Assembly (NCBI RefSeq): GCF_003286915.1
Contig: NZ_QMFY01000001.1
Location: 744,001 to 808,000 of the forward strand
Direction: 5' to 3'
DNA length: 64,000 nucleotides
Source of the DNA: Pseudochryseolinea flava
Lineage (GTDB): Bacteria; Bacteroidota; Bacteroidia; Cytophagales; Cyclobacteriaceae
The number at the start of each line of letters is the position of its first letter. Positions within the stretch are counted from its first letter, which is position 1. The position numbers and the translations under genes were made by a program. The notes beneath the pieces are model-generated. The model did no database searches, had not been told where the DNA came from, and was given only the letters and a program-made list of their open reading frames with translations. Shown here one piece after another: positions 33,587 to 43,256 of the stretch.

Positions 33587-34871
33587 CAGTTTAGTTGTGG
33601 GAAGAAAATTGAAACGAAATTTATTTTTGGCGCTGACGATAGTATTGTCATGGCAACAGATGAAAGCAAATGCTCAAGCTGTCGATAGTCTTGATATAAA
33701 AATTGGTCAGATGATTCTGATCGGTTTCGCCAAGCCAGACATCGACTCTGCAGTGCTCAAAGAAATTCGAAGTGGGAAGGCCGGTTCGTTATTGATTTTC
33801 GAAAAGAATATCCCAGCGAAAAGTTCATTTGCATCGCTTAAGAAGATTATTTGGACGTATCAAAAAGCAGCGCCTATTCCATTAATCGTTGCCATTGATC
33901 AAGAAGGAGGCAGAGTTAATCGCTTGAAAGAGAAATATGGTTTTACACGTTCGATTACAGCACAGGCCATGGGGAAATCACCATCGCTTGATTCTGTTCA
34001 GTTTTATGCCGATGCCACAGCGGCCACGCTCGCGGGATTGGGCATCAACTTAAATTTTGCGCCCGTCGTCGATTTAGGATCAAATCCCGATAACCCGATC
34101 ATTGCAAAAGTAGGAAGAGCTTTTTCTAGTCGTGAAGATTCTGTAACGCTGCTCGCGAAAGAATTCATTAAGCAACACCGAAAATATAATGTGCTCACTT
34201 CGCTGAAGCATTTTCCTGGACATGGAAGTTCCAAGGCAGATACACACTTGGGTATGGCAGACGTGACCGCTACCTGGGAAGAACGTGAGTTGAAACCGTA
34301 CAAAGACCTTATCGACTCTGGTTATGTTGACGCCATTATGTCGGCACATATTGTGAACAAAAAATTAGATTCTATTGGTAACCCTGGAACATTATCGAAA
34401 GCAATTCTCACAGGGATATTGAGACAGCGACTTCATTTTAATGGTGTGATCTTTTCTGACGATATGCAGATGCATGCGATTACGAAACATTACGGTTTTG
34501 AAGAAGCGGTGAAGTTGGCCATTCAAGGTGGTGTTGATATTATGATATTCTCAAACAACATTTCCGGAAGCGATGTACGCACGGTGGACAAAGTACATGC
34601 TATCATACGATCACTCGTTGATCGCGGCATAATTTCACCCGCACGAATTGATGAGAGCTTTCGTCGCGTAATGCGACTGAAGAAACAAATTGTTGCTCCT
34701 GAAAAAACGGCGACACTGAAAAAATCTTTAAATCAAAAGGACGTTGAAATCGCTACGTTAAAGCAACAACTAGCCGAAAAGGAAGCAGAGGTTAGCAAGT
34801 TGAAGTCGGTGCAGGAATCAGAAAAGGAATCGACGTCTAAAAAGAAGCGTAAGAAGAAAAACAAAAAGTAA
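33573..34871 (+). CDS. nagZ: GH3 beta-N-acetylhexosaminidase-like protein with coiled-coil tail
   Basis: 432 residues from the ATG at 33573, overlapping dacB by 14 bases. A signal peptide (NLFLALTIVLSWQQMKANAQA) puts it in the periplasm or outer membrane. The GH3 barrel has KHFPGHGSSKADTH with the Asp-His dyad of the general acid/base (~residues 208-225) and the nucleophile Asp of FSDDMQM at ~295. Cytosolic NagZ of E. coli acts on N-acetylglucosaminyl-anhydromuropeptides; the exported form here may cleave peptidoglycan directly. The C-terminal ~60 residues are a Lys/Glu coiled coil ending in KKKRKKKNKK, not part of the family. Confidence 0.9.
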   Translation: MNIINSLVVGRKLKRNLFLALTIVLSWQQMKANAQAVDSLDIKIGQMILIGFAKPDIDSAVLKEIRSGKAGSLLIFEKNIPAKSSFASLKKIIWTYQKAAPIPLIVAIDQEGGRVNRLKEKYGFTRSITAQAMGKSPSLDSVQFYADATAATLAGLGINLNFAPVVDLGSNPDNPIIAKVGRAFSSREDSVTLLAKEFIKQHRKYNVLTSLKHFPGHGSSKADTHLGMADVTATWEERELKPYKDLIDSGYVDAIMSAHIVNKKLDSIGNPGTLSKAILTGILRQRLHFNGVIFSDDMQMHAITKHYGFEEAVKLAIQGGVDIMIFSNNISGSDVRTVDKVHAIIRSLVDRGIISPARIDESFRRVMRLKKQIVAPEKTATLKKSLNQKDVEIATLKQQLAEKEAEVSKLKSVQESEKESTSKKKRKKKNKK

Positions 34872-34887
34872 TTATCGGATTGGCGGA

Positions 34888-35691
34888 ATGACTCCCTATA
34901 AAATCATATCACCAACAGCATCGGAGGTTCCGATTATTGTAAGCGTTCCGCATTGTGGTGTTTTGTTTCCTGATGAGATTAAAGCACAATATCATTCGTC
35001 ATTAATAGAATCACCCGACGATACGGATTGGTTTGTGCATCAGCTTTACGATTTTGTTTCGTCGATGGGCATGACGATGATTCATGCAGTGTATAGCCGG
35101 TGGGTAATTGATTTAAATCGTGATCCGAAGAGCAAACCATTGTATAACGACGGAAGGATTATCACGGCACTTTGTCCAACAACAAATTTCATCGGAAATC
35201 CATTATATACTGATGAGCGAAAAGAAGTCGATTCAGCGGAAGTAGAACGACGACTGAAAGTTTACTACAACCCTTATCACGAAAAAATTCAAGAGCTTTT
35301 GCAAGTCAAGCAAAAGAAATTTGGTAAGGCCTTGCTTTGGGATTGTCATTCCATTCGAGAATATGTGCTTACCATTCAGAAAGAAAAATTTCCAGATCTA
35401 ATACTCGGTGACGTCGACGGAACTTCTGCTGACAGTAAACTAATCGATAGAACACTTGAGGCCCTCAATGGTAGTCGATATACCGTCAACCACAATCACC
35501 CTTTCAAGGGAGGATACATCACACGACATTTCGGAAAACCGGCGCAGAATATTCATGCACTACAACTTGAAATGACCAAGGTGAACTACATGGACGACGC
35601 TGAGAAAAAGTATGACGAGCAACGTGCGTCGCAAATGCGCACATTGCTGATGAAAACATTTCAATCACTGATTGACCAACTGAAGTTGTGA
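34888..35691 (+). CDS. hutG: N-formylglutamate amidohydrolase (HutG type)
   Basis: 267 residues of the FGase family: the N-terminal VSVPHCGVLFPDE and DDTDWFVHQLYD, the SRWVIDLNRDP segment, LLWDCHS and VNHNHPFKGGYITRHFGKP with metal-binding His residues. It hydrolyses N-formyl-L-glutamate to formate and glutamate. Its stop overlaps the GTG start of the HutF gene (GTGA), and HutF makes its substrate, so the pair forms the last two steps of histidine degradation pathway II. hutH, hutU and hutI are not in the window. Confident for the family, quite confident for the pathway because of the neighbour. Confidence 0.93.
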   Translation: MTPYKIISPTASEVPIIVSVPHCGVLFPDEIKAQYHSSLIESPDDTDWFVHQLYDFVSSMGMTMIHAVYSRWVIDLNRDPKSKPLYNDGRIITALCPTTNFIGNPLYTDERKEVDSAEVERRLKVYYNPYHEKIQELLQVKQKKFGKALLWDCHSIREYVLTIQKEKFPDLILGDVDGTSADSKLIDRTLEALNGSRYTVNHNHPFKGGYITRHFGKPAQNIHALQLEMTKVNYMDDAEKKYDEQRASQMRTLLMKTFQSLIDQLKL

Positions 35692-37052
35692 ACCCTATAA
35701 AAAAATATTATTCGTTCGATTCGCTATTGTTATCCACTGGATGGCTTTCACCTGGGTATGTTGGTGTCGATGGGGTTGGAACGATTCAATATCTATCGGA
35801 CAAATCACCAGTGGACAGTGTGGCGATAGAGTCTATTCATGGTTTTGCGTTGCCAGGTTTTCGTAATGCACATTCTCATGCATTTCAATTTGGAATGGCA
35901 GGCATGGCTGAGAAACATAGGCCAGGAACGAACGATGACTTTTGGAGTTGGCGCGAAGCGATGTATCGATGCGCGTTAAGTTTAGATCCTACAGCGGTCG
36001 AACACATTGCGGCGATGTTATACGCTGAGCTATTGAAGAAAGGTTATACGCATGTGGCTGAATTTCAGTATTTGCATCACGACAAAGACGGAAAGCCATA
36101 CGCAAATTATGCAGAGATGGGAGAACGCCTCGTTGCAGCTGCAGAAACAGCTGGAATAAGAATTACATTGATTCCTGTTTTTTATCAGCAAGGAAATTTT
36201 GGAAAAGAACCGTTTCCTGAGCAACGTCGTTTTATCTCGAAAACGATAGATGAATATTTTCAATTGCTCGACGACTCTGCGCATGTTGTCGCACATGCAC
36301 CACATGCGCGTTTAGGATTTAGTGTTCATTCGTTGCGAGCAGTAAAACCAAATGATGTCGTAAGAACTTTTGAGCAAGGACCATCTACTATTCCGTTTCA
36401 TTTGCATGCCGCGGAACAAAAAAAGGAAGTAGCAGATTGTTTTTTATTTCATAAACAAACACCGATTGAATGGCTTTTAAACAATTTGCCGGTGAATGAA
36501 AGATTTCACATCGTTCATTGTACACACTTAACAGATCATGAGGTTGCGGCACTCGCGAAATCAAGGGCCCATGTAGTACTGTGTCCCGGAACAGAGGGAA
36601 ATTTAGGTGACGGCATTTTCCGACTTACTGACTTTGCTTCACAGGGTGGTCAATGGTCGATTGGTACGGACAGTCATATTAGTTTAAATCCCCTCGAAGA
36701 TCTTCGCTGGCTAGATTATGCCCAGCGATTCACGACACACAAGCGTAACACCTTTGATGACGGAGCGGCAATACTCGTCGATAAAACTTTTCATGCTGGA
36801 AATTCTGCGATGGGTTTTTCGTCGTCGGAATATTTTTCAGTCGGCCAAAAACTAGATGCCGTGATCTACGACGCTCATCGACCGTTGTTAAGTCAGGCAA
36901 GGCGAGAACATTTGCTTTCGGCCATTATCTACACTGCTTCGCCTGCTGAAATTTTAGGGACAATGATAGATGGTAAATGGATTGTGAAAAACAATTATCA
37001 TTTCCGTGAAGGTGAAATATTTAAATCGTTCACATCAACGCATGCGAAGTGA
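35688..37052 (+). CDS. hutF: Formimidoylglutamate deiminase (HutF)
   Basis: 454 residues, amidohydrolase superfamily. Metal-binding residues are His62 and His64 in NAHSHAFQ, the His of FHLHAAEQ, and the Asp of GTDSHISLNPLEDLRW, with the HCTH motif between. The DDFWSWREAMY stretch is characteristic of HutF. It converts N-formimidoyl-L-glutamate to N-formyl-L-glutamate and ammonia. GTG start codon overlapping the upstream stop. It is the last gene of the dacB-nagZ-hutG-hutF run, convergent with the DUF3500 pseudogene with a seven-base gap and no visible terminator. Confidence 0.94.
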   Translation: MNPIKKYYSFDSLLLSTGWLSPGYVGVDGVGTIQYLSDKSPVDSVAIESIHGFALPGFRNAHSHAFQFGMAGMAEKHRPGTNDDFWSWREAMYRCALSLDPTAVEHIAAMLYAELLKKGYTHVAEFQYLHHDKDGKPYANYAEMGERLVAAAETAGIRITLIPVFYQQGNFGKEPFPEQRRFISKTIDEYFQLLDDSAHVVAHAPHARLGFSVHSLRAVKPNDVVRTFEQGPSTIPFHLHAAEQKKEVADCFLFHKQTPIEWLLNNLPVNERFHIVHCTHLTDHEVAALAKSRAHVVLCPGTEGNLGDGIFRLTDFASQGGQWSIGTDSHISLNPLEDLRWLDYAQRFTTHKRNTFDDGAAILVDKTFHAGNSAMGFSSSEYFSVGQKLDAVIYDAHRPLLSQARREHLLSAIIYTASPAEILGTMIDGKWIVKNNYHFREGEIFKSFTSTHAK

Positions 37053-37058
37053 TTGCTT

Positions 37059-38065
37059 CTAATGATCGTTTTGGTAATGTTCTTTTAGAATGTCTTCTGC
37101 AAAATCATTGGTGAGATCGCGAACAGCTGTGTGAATGTGATTGCCGCCGTTTTGAGTGTTGTCATACTCTATTAAGAGCATCGGCCCCTGGATGCGATAG
37201 TAGTGGCCGCCATTTTCAGGCGTTGTCGTTCCCGCCCAAGCGAAACTTAAATTCTCAATGCCAGCGTTCTTAATCTTTTTCATTAACGTGCTTGAGAATC
37301 CGAGTTCATAGTTATTCACATAGGTTTCCACAAGCTGAAGAAAAATCTTCCGCTGTATTTCATTCATACTGCTGTAGCCAATACCGATTGGTGTTAACGT
37401 TTCTGCTTTGCGTTTGTTAAAAGAAAGAATTTCTGGAAGGGCCTTATCGGAGAATTTTGCAATTGAAAGCTGCGATGGCGTAAATGAGTTGACCAGTTGA
37501 AAAGCAAGATCCATTTCTAATTTTAAAACCTGTACACCACGTTTCGGCCCTTCTTTTACAATAGCAGGGTTGCATCCAAAAAAACTTGGCGTGCTAGATT
37601 GCATTTGGCCATTTGAAAAAGCAAAGTTCAGCGAGATATGATGTCCTTCAAATCGCCAACCCCATGGTTCAGTTTGATCCGGTGCACCGAAGATTGTAAA
37701 GTGATAATTTTCAGGATCTCGGTAAGTATCATTGGGCCCACGATTTTCTACTTGCCGTAATACATTTTCCAATGCCACAATGCCAGTAGCTTTTGTATAT
37801 CCTGGGAGCTCAAACTGGACTTTAATAAGTTGTAAGCTGCCTCCCGTTGTGATTTTGAAAGGGAGTGAAATGATATTCCTAATCTTTCTCTAGGAACAAA
37901 ATGCCAGTTGAAACGTTCGGCGCTTGAAAAATTGAAAACCGTTTTTGCTTTTTGGTTTTGCTCCAATTGCGCGATAAACTCTTTCGCGTCGACAACAGTT
38001 TGATTTTGTGCGTGGGATCTAAATGAAATTATACATAGCAATGATACGAGAAACCAATATTTCAT
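37059..38065 (-). pseudogene. DUF3500 family protein, single-base frameshift
   Basis: Two overlapping frames on the minus strand make one protein. The upstream part (38065 to ~37804) has a signal peptide and the DUF3500 start (RFNWHFVPRERLGISFHSLSKSQREAAYNLLKSSLS). The downstream part continues with DPENYHFTIFGAPD and WGWRFEGHHISLNFAFSN, a hallmark of the family. At 37801-37804 the upstream frame continues as SQDIQKLLALWHWK and soon stops, whereas a -1 shift gives SQ-GYTKATGIVALENVL, in phase with the rest. The whole is 1007 bases; one added base makes 1008, i.e. 335 residues, the normal size. So it is a one-base deletion, a sequencing error, or an unusual programmed shift. Function of the family unknown. 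Confidence 0.85.
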
Positions 38066-38088
38066 CGGCGATTGTTTTGGATTGCGAT

Positions 38089-41000
38089 CTAGAAACCGTC
38101 GTCCTCTTCTTTCTTCTTCTCCTCTGTGTTTTCTTCTTTTTTCTGAGTTGGACCTTGTTCTTGCGGAGGTCCTTCTTCTTTAGCAGGTGTTGCGCTCGAT
38201 AAATCGCTCAGACTGTACGGGAAATCAATACCATAATATTGTTGCCTGAACTTGTTAATGAATGCCAACACTTCTTCATCTGTTCCGGGTATGAAAGCAA
38301 CTTCACCAACCTTCGCTTTGCCAGCATTCGTTTTCTTTGAAACGATTCCATTGATCTCTCCATTGGATGTGTGTACCATTAAGCGAGCATCTTCATATCC
38401 GAAGTAATACCAAGCTTCTGGCGACACCTTCACAAAAACGTGAAATACAGAAGCACCGTCTTCATTTTTTCTTATTTCCATGAACCCTTCGAAGCCGCCG
38501 TTTACATCGGTGCGTCCGATGTTCGACATCCCAATGTTTCCCTCACTAAAGAATGATTTGTGCTTCGGTGACCACTTGAGATTTACATTCGAAAAGACCA
38601 GTGGTTTTGCCAATTGGGGAATCGTCGCGAGTGATACGTAACCCTGTAAGCTTTTTTGCTCGAAGTCTTTAGCAGCGCGTTCACCCACAATGTCTGCGAT
38701 TTTGTAGAGGAGCTCTGTTTGATCACCTAATCCATCAGCAGCACCTTCATTTTTAATGACATCTGCAATTTGTCTGGCCATCAAATCGAAAACAGTTACC
38801 GGCACATTACTTTCTACAACGAGCAAGGAATTCATTTTTACATCATGACTTTCCATATTGGCTTGTCCAATCGCTGTAGAAATGATGTTAAAATCTTTCG
38901 ATCCATTAAACAGTTTCACTGGGCCTTCGAAACGAACTTGTTGGTTTTCGTCTTTATACGCAAACACTTTTCCAGACAGTGCGTTGCCAGCAGCCTTCTC
39001 CAAGTTTTCGATTTTAAATTCATGCGAAGCAGTATCATAATAAAGCGTACCACTCGGTGTGAAGAAATCTTCGTCTTCCTCATGACGTTTGTCGCTGGCA
39101 AACGAAACGTATAAACTGTTGTCTGTACTTTCGAAGTGTAATCCGGCGTTCACACGTTTTCCGTCTTCTGTTACTGCTTCGTCGAAATTGATGTGTACAT
39201 CAGTTTCATCGCCCGACTGACTATACTGAATCCAGGTGTTGTAGTTCTTTATTTTTTGGATGTCGAGTTTGACGTATCCTTTGAGCATCAATGCTGGTCT
39301 TGTTGCGTACATCACCATGTCGCCTTTGTAGAACATACCAGCTCCTAATACGAGGTTTTCTTTTTCATCGACTGCACCTGTGCCTACTGTTTGCTGTGTG
39401 GCAGCAGTTTCTTTTCGCTGCGCGCGGCGCGATGTATTTTCAGTTTGTTCGATTTGCTCAAGGTGAAAATCCGTCATCTTGATAGCAAAGGTGTCTTTCA
39501 ATAAATTAACATATTGATATGTCGCATATCCACTGAACTCTTTTCGCGATACGATATCAACAACGCCGTCGGTTAAGCGGTGATAACCATTTAATGTATC
39601 GAGAACAATCACCGTATTTTTCAACGTGCCGATTTTTGCGTTTTCGAGAATGAGGACTTCATTGTTCTCTGGTGTAATCTTCGCGTCGGCGACAATGATA
39701 TAGGGAATACCACTTACCTTTAGTTCTTGTTTTTTAAGATCGTACTCCGCTTTTTCAGCGAGGAAATTTAGAGAGTCAAGATCCTTTCGCGTTGTATAGA
39801 AGTAGGAGTTTTCGAGCGGCACATCTGGATCTTTATTCATCGTGATCTTCTGCTCTGTGATATCCCAATGCATTTCGGGAATGGACGTCTTAAATTGTGC
39901 GAATGGAAAATCGATCGCTGCAACGCCGGCCACCTCCGGACTAACATCTGCGTAATTTTTTTCAAGGTTAAACTTCACACGCACATCCGTACCTGTTAAA
40001 AGAGGTTTGTTAGGATCATCACTTTTAACCCGGAATTTTCCATGACGTGCGCCGAAATCTGTAGCAGTGAAGTTCATGTTTCGCGAAACTAGTTCGGTAC
40101 CACGCGTCTCTAGTTTTCCTGCACCCGCCACACCTTCTTTTGAAACAGTCAACGTACCTCGCATTTGTGCGGTGGAATCGTAAAAGTTAAAGGGCTCTCC
40201 TTTATTCTTGAGCTTCATCTGATCCGACTTCGGATACCACTTCATCTCAAAGTCCGGCAATGAAGCTTGCGGAAATACGACCGAACCAAATTGTTTTTGA
40301 GCAATCGTAGCACGGTCACCCTTTGTAATTACAGAATCGGGATAGTAAACAAAATCAGGAGACGACACAGTTACCGCGAGGTATTCTATTTTACCCGTTC
40401 CTCTTAATCCACGATTATCCATGGTGAGGGATCCTGTCATTTTACCATCGCCATTGTAGAGTTGATATCCTTTCTTTGGAATGGTATGTTCAAAACCGAG
40501 TGACTTATCGGGTTGTGAATGAAGTTTTTCTTTGAACGCCGGGAACATTCCGCTCGATACGAAAGTACCTTCGAAGTTTATCGACGCCGGATCTGCATCA
40601 TTTAAACTATCAAGCTTAAACGGCGGCACGACGAAAAACATGGATCGATCATATACGCCACCGAGAACCTCTTGTCTGTCAAAATAAATAACGCCACCAG
40701 CGCTCGCATCGAGTCGCGGATAATTCGGAATTTTTCTTTTCCCGGATTTATTATTTCCCCTACTGATAAAGAGTGTTCCCGATTTTTTTGAAGTGTCTCC
40801 CATGCCCCCTGCCTGCGCTGCCGTACTATCGGCGCCGACCATGGAGTTGTTCAGCTTTCTTCTGATGGATTGCCCCTTGGCATTTTTTTCCATCACAAAA
40901 AAGTTAATCGAATCGATGTGCGCCAGGCTAATAAAGAAGCTGTCATATTTAAGTGTAAACCCCTTCCCGCTGATTTCGAAATTACCTGCCCGTACGGTAC

Positions 41001-42924
41001 CGTCGAATTTAATATCACGGTTTTGCATCAACGTGATGACACTACTATCTGGATCGATCCTCACGTTCAACGAATCACTAACGCGGAATTCTCCAACACC
41101 ACGTACCGTCATGTAACCTTTTTTGAAATTCAGCGATGCATTTGCGGAGCTATCAATAACAGAATGAATTTTCAGATTGTCGTAATCCATCTCCCCTTTC
41201 GAAGCTTTGTAGAGAAGAATTGCCTTCTCTTTTACGCGCACTACATCCGTTTTCGGATCGTAGGTTAACATTCCTTTCTCCGCAAGAAATTCTATCGCGC
41301 CTTTTACCTCACGACCGTCTTTGTTTACAACGGAAGCCAATTCTCCTGAATAGAACTCACGCACTTTGTTTTTAATACAGTAGTTTGCTACCAATGACAG
41401 TGGATGAAAACTAAAGCCCTCACCTTTCAAGAGTCGGAAATCCTCGGGATCGTAAAAATCTACCGATTCGATAATCATCGGCACATCGTTTCGGCCGCCA
41501 TCGGTAAGTAAGTCTAAGCTGTCAGAATATAAATTCCATTTGATGATGTCAGATGAAAAATCGATGTTGAAGAATGATGCAGAGTATGGCGTATTTTTCT
41601 TCGATCCTTTATCCTTGATGAGCATTAATCGCTGCGTACTGTCTGCTCCAAACCAATAACGCATACGTACAGAAGTATGTGTGATGGAATCATTTCTTTG
41701 GAGAAGACTAACCTTTGTTACGTTCGCGCTAATCGTGGAGTCAGTAAAGATGAAGTTTGGCGATTTTGCGATAAATTTCTTTTCGCCCGCATGGAACACT
41801 TCGATAGTAGAATAGTCATTGTCGACAGACGCGCCCGATACTTTTCGCCCGTTGAGTGAGAAACCACCGCGGTAACGAACATTCTCGTCGCCAATTCCTT
41901 TGATCTCTAAATTACTTTGAAATGATTTAAAGGTTGGGTACGACGACGGGACAGAATCTTTTCTCGGTTGAGATTTAAACTCAAATGTTCCCGGAATCGC
42001 GCCAGGTGTTTTTCCCACGTAATTCAGCTTAACGAGATCCGACTTCAATTCAGCTTTGTTTGCGTTGAAATTGTATTGCGTTAATGTGCAGTATACACTG
42101 TCCGGACTAAGTCCTGCCGATGTCCAGTCGAATGTTCCATTCTCACCTACAAATAAACTGTTTCGAAGAGATAGCGACCCTTTCGTATTCTTTAGTTGAA
42201 CGGAATCGTATTTGGTGACAAAGAGTAGCGATACTTTGTTGAATTTTAATACAGGTCCGTCGAGAAACGGCTGAGGCGGAGGATTCATCCACAACGGCGC
42301 GTCAACAAATACGGAGTCCATCGGAGGTTCATTGCTGTCGGCATACTCATCAACAGTCTCCGAAGGGGCTTGTTCTTCACCCGTTGTTGGAATACTCGTC
42401 GTGTCGTTCATGTCAAACGTAGCAACAGGCGCGATGTAATCGAAGGTGTAGTCATCGTCTTTTGCATAAAGACGAAATGATTTCTCGTAGTGCAGGGCGT
42501 GATTTTGGAAGAAAATGCGGCTGATTTGAAAAAATGACTGCGCTTTTTGCGTAGGGTCATTGGCGATTACTTGTCCGGCAACTTTTAAAAATGCATCAAT
42601 CTTTGAAGCTTCTGCTCTTTCCACACTAACGGCGTTAGCTAAGCAACCGAAGTAATTTACCAGTGCAGGTTTTGTCGGGTATTTCTTCTTCCGCATTTGA
42701 AATGCCTGTCGCTGAATAATCATTTGTTGGTCAACCGTAAAGGAAGTCCAAGCCGAGGCGAAGCTCGTTCCGATCACCGTTGCGTCGACATTCTTTGTGT
42801 TTTCAAAAACGATGCGAACACTGTCTGGAAAACTGAGCGGAATGGAAGTAGTTGCTTTTTGAGCTGTTGCTTGAAAAGTCAAAAACAGCACACAAAAGAA
42901 AAAATATGGTCTAACCTTCTTCAC
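38089..42924 (-). CDS. Very large secreted protein of unknown function (1611 residues)
   Basis: Signal peptide (PYFFFCVLFLTFQATAQ), an N-terminal helical region to ~residue 150, an Asp/Glu/Ser/Pro-rich linker (~165-205), then a very long beta-strand-rich region (~230-1500). At least two copies of a GTLT-type strand pattern with a GxGKLE turn occur (~825-850, ~915-940), e.g. GSLTMDNRGLRGTGKIEY and GTLTVSKEGVAGAGKLE, so the fold is probably built of repeats. The C-terminus is a Pro/Glu/Lys-rich acidic tail. I recognise no domain; the long amphipathic beta content brings lipid-transport (AsmA/LptD-like) or surface proteins to mind, but this is only a suggestion. Single gene, 37 bases from DUF3500. 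Confidence 0.8.
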   Translation of the reverse strand: MKKVRPYFFFCVLFLTFQATAQKATTSIPLSFPDSVRIVFENTKNVDATVIGTSFASAWTSFTVDQQMIIQRQAFQMRKKKYPTKPALVNYFGCLANAVSVERAEASKIDAFLKVAGQVIANDPTQKAQSFFQISRIFFQNHALHYEKSFRLYAKDDDYTFDYIAPVATFDMNDTTSIPTTGEEQAPSETVDEYADSNEPPMDSVFVDAPLWMNPPPQPFLDGPVLKFNKVSLLFVTKYDSVQLKNTKGSLSLRNSLFVGENGTFDWTSAGLSPDSVYCTLTQYNFNANKAELKSDLVKLNYVGKTPGAIPGTFEFKSQPRKDSVPSSYPTFKSFQSNLEIKGIGDENVRYRGGFSLNGRKVSGASVDNDYSTIEVFHAGEKKFIAKSPNFIFTDSTISANVTKVSLLQRNDSITHTSVRMRYWFGADSTQRLMLIKDKGSKKNTPYSASFFNIDFSSDIIKWNLYSDSLDLLTDGGRNDVPMIIESVDFYDPEDFRLLKGEGFSFHPLSLVANYCIKNKVREFYSGELASVVNKDGREVKGAIEFLAEKGMLTYDPKTDVVRVKEKAILLYKASKGEMDYDNLKIHSVIDSSANASLNFKKGYMTVRGVGEFRVSDSLNVRIDPDSSVITLMQNRDIKFDGTVRAGNFEISGKGFTLKYDSFFISLAHIDSINFFVMEKNAKGQSIRRKLNNSMVGADSTAAQAGGMGDTSKKSGTLFISRGNNKSGKRKIPNYPRLDASAGGVIYFDRQEVLGGVYDRSMFFVVPPFKLDSLNDADPASINFEGTFVSSGMFPAFKEKLHSQPDKSLGFEHTIPKKGYQLYNGDGKMTGSLTMDNRGLRGTGKIEYLAVTVSSPDFVYYPDSVITKGDRATIAQKQFGSVVFPQASLPDFEMKWYPKSDQMKLKNKGEPFNFYDSTAQMRGTLTVSKEGVAGAGKLETRGTELVSRNMNFTATDFGARHGKFRVKSDDPNKPLLTGTDVRVKFNLEKNYADVSPEVAGVAAIDFPFAQFKTSIPEMHWDITEQKITMNKDPDVPLENSYFYTTRKDLDSLNFLAEKAEYDLKKQELKVSGIPYIIVADAKITPENNEVLILENAKIGTLKNTVIVLDTLNGYHRLTDGVVDIVSRKEFSGYATYQYVNLLKDTFAIKMTDFHLEQIEQTENTSRRAQRKETAATQQTVGTGAVDEKENLVLGAGMFYKGDMVMYATRPALMLKGYVKLDIQKIKNYNTWIQYSQSGDETDVHINFDEAVTEDGKRVNAGLHFESTDNSLYVSFASDKRHEEDEDFFTPSGTLYYDTASHEFKIENLEKAAGNALSGKVFAYKDENQQVRFEGPVKLFNGSKDFNIISTAIGQANMESHDVKMNSLLVVESNVPVTVFDLMARQIADVIKNEGAADGLGDQTELLYKIADIVGERAAKDFEQKSLQGYVSLATIPQLAKPLVFSNVNLKWSPKHKSFFSEGNIGMSNIGRTDVNGGFEGFMEIRKNEDGASVFHVFVKVSPEAWYYFGYEDARLMVHTSNGEINGIVSKKTNAGKAKVGEVAFIPGTDEEVLAFINKFRQQYYGIDFPYSLSDLSSATPAKEEGPPQEQGPTQKKEENTEEKKKEEDDGF

Positions 42925-43022
42925 AAAAAAAATTGGAACCTTGAAATTCGGAAATAAAGCTTAAATAAACTAAGCCGGAATCGATGGTTTAACGATATGA
43001 GGTAAGTTCCGGTATAACATCG

Positions 43023-43235
43023 CTAGTTTTTATAACGGTTAATGAAATAGAATATCAGCGACAGCAATAAGCTTATCAGTATAGACGAGGTTATGGGGAG
43101 GAAAAGTTTAAAGTTCTCTTTTTCTATCACGACGTCGCCTGGAAGTTTGCCAGGTAACGGCAGCTTCGGGATGAAGATGACAATCAGTCCTACGATGATG
43201 AATACTATTCCGACAATTATCAGCAACTTGCCCAT
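43023..43235 (-). CDS. DUF2905 small membrane protein
   Basis: 70 residues from the ATG at 43235 (MGKLLIIVGIVFIIVGLIVIF). Two membrane helices flank the loop KLPGDVVIEKENFKLFLPITSS, which is the signature of DUF2905. A longer frame to 43316 adds 27 residues that overlap the divergent gene and are not family-like. Function unknown. It is divergent from the RsmI-like methylase, with 21 bases between starts, so the two promoters must overlap. Confidence 0.88.
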   Translation of the reverse strand: MGKLLIIVGIVFIIVGLIVIFIPKLPLPGKLPGDVVIEKENFKLFLPITSSILISLLLSLIFYFINRYKN

Positions 43236-43256
43236 TGGAAAAAGCGCAATTAAATC

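Noticed and set aside
37059-37778. Stand-alone gene for the second half of DUF3500
   Set aside because: Its apparent start is an internal GTG; the homologous sequence continues upstream in the same frame until the shift.
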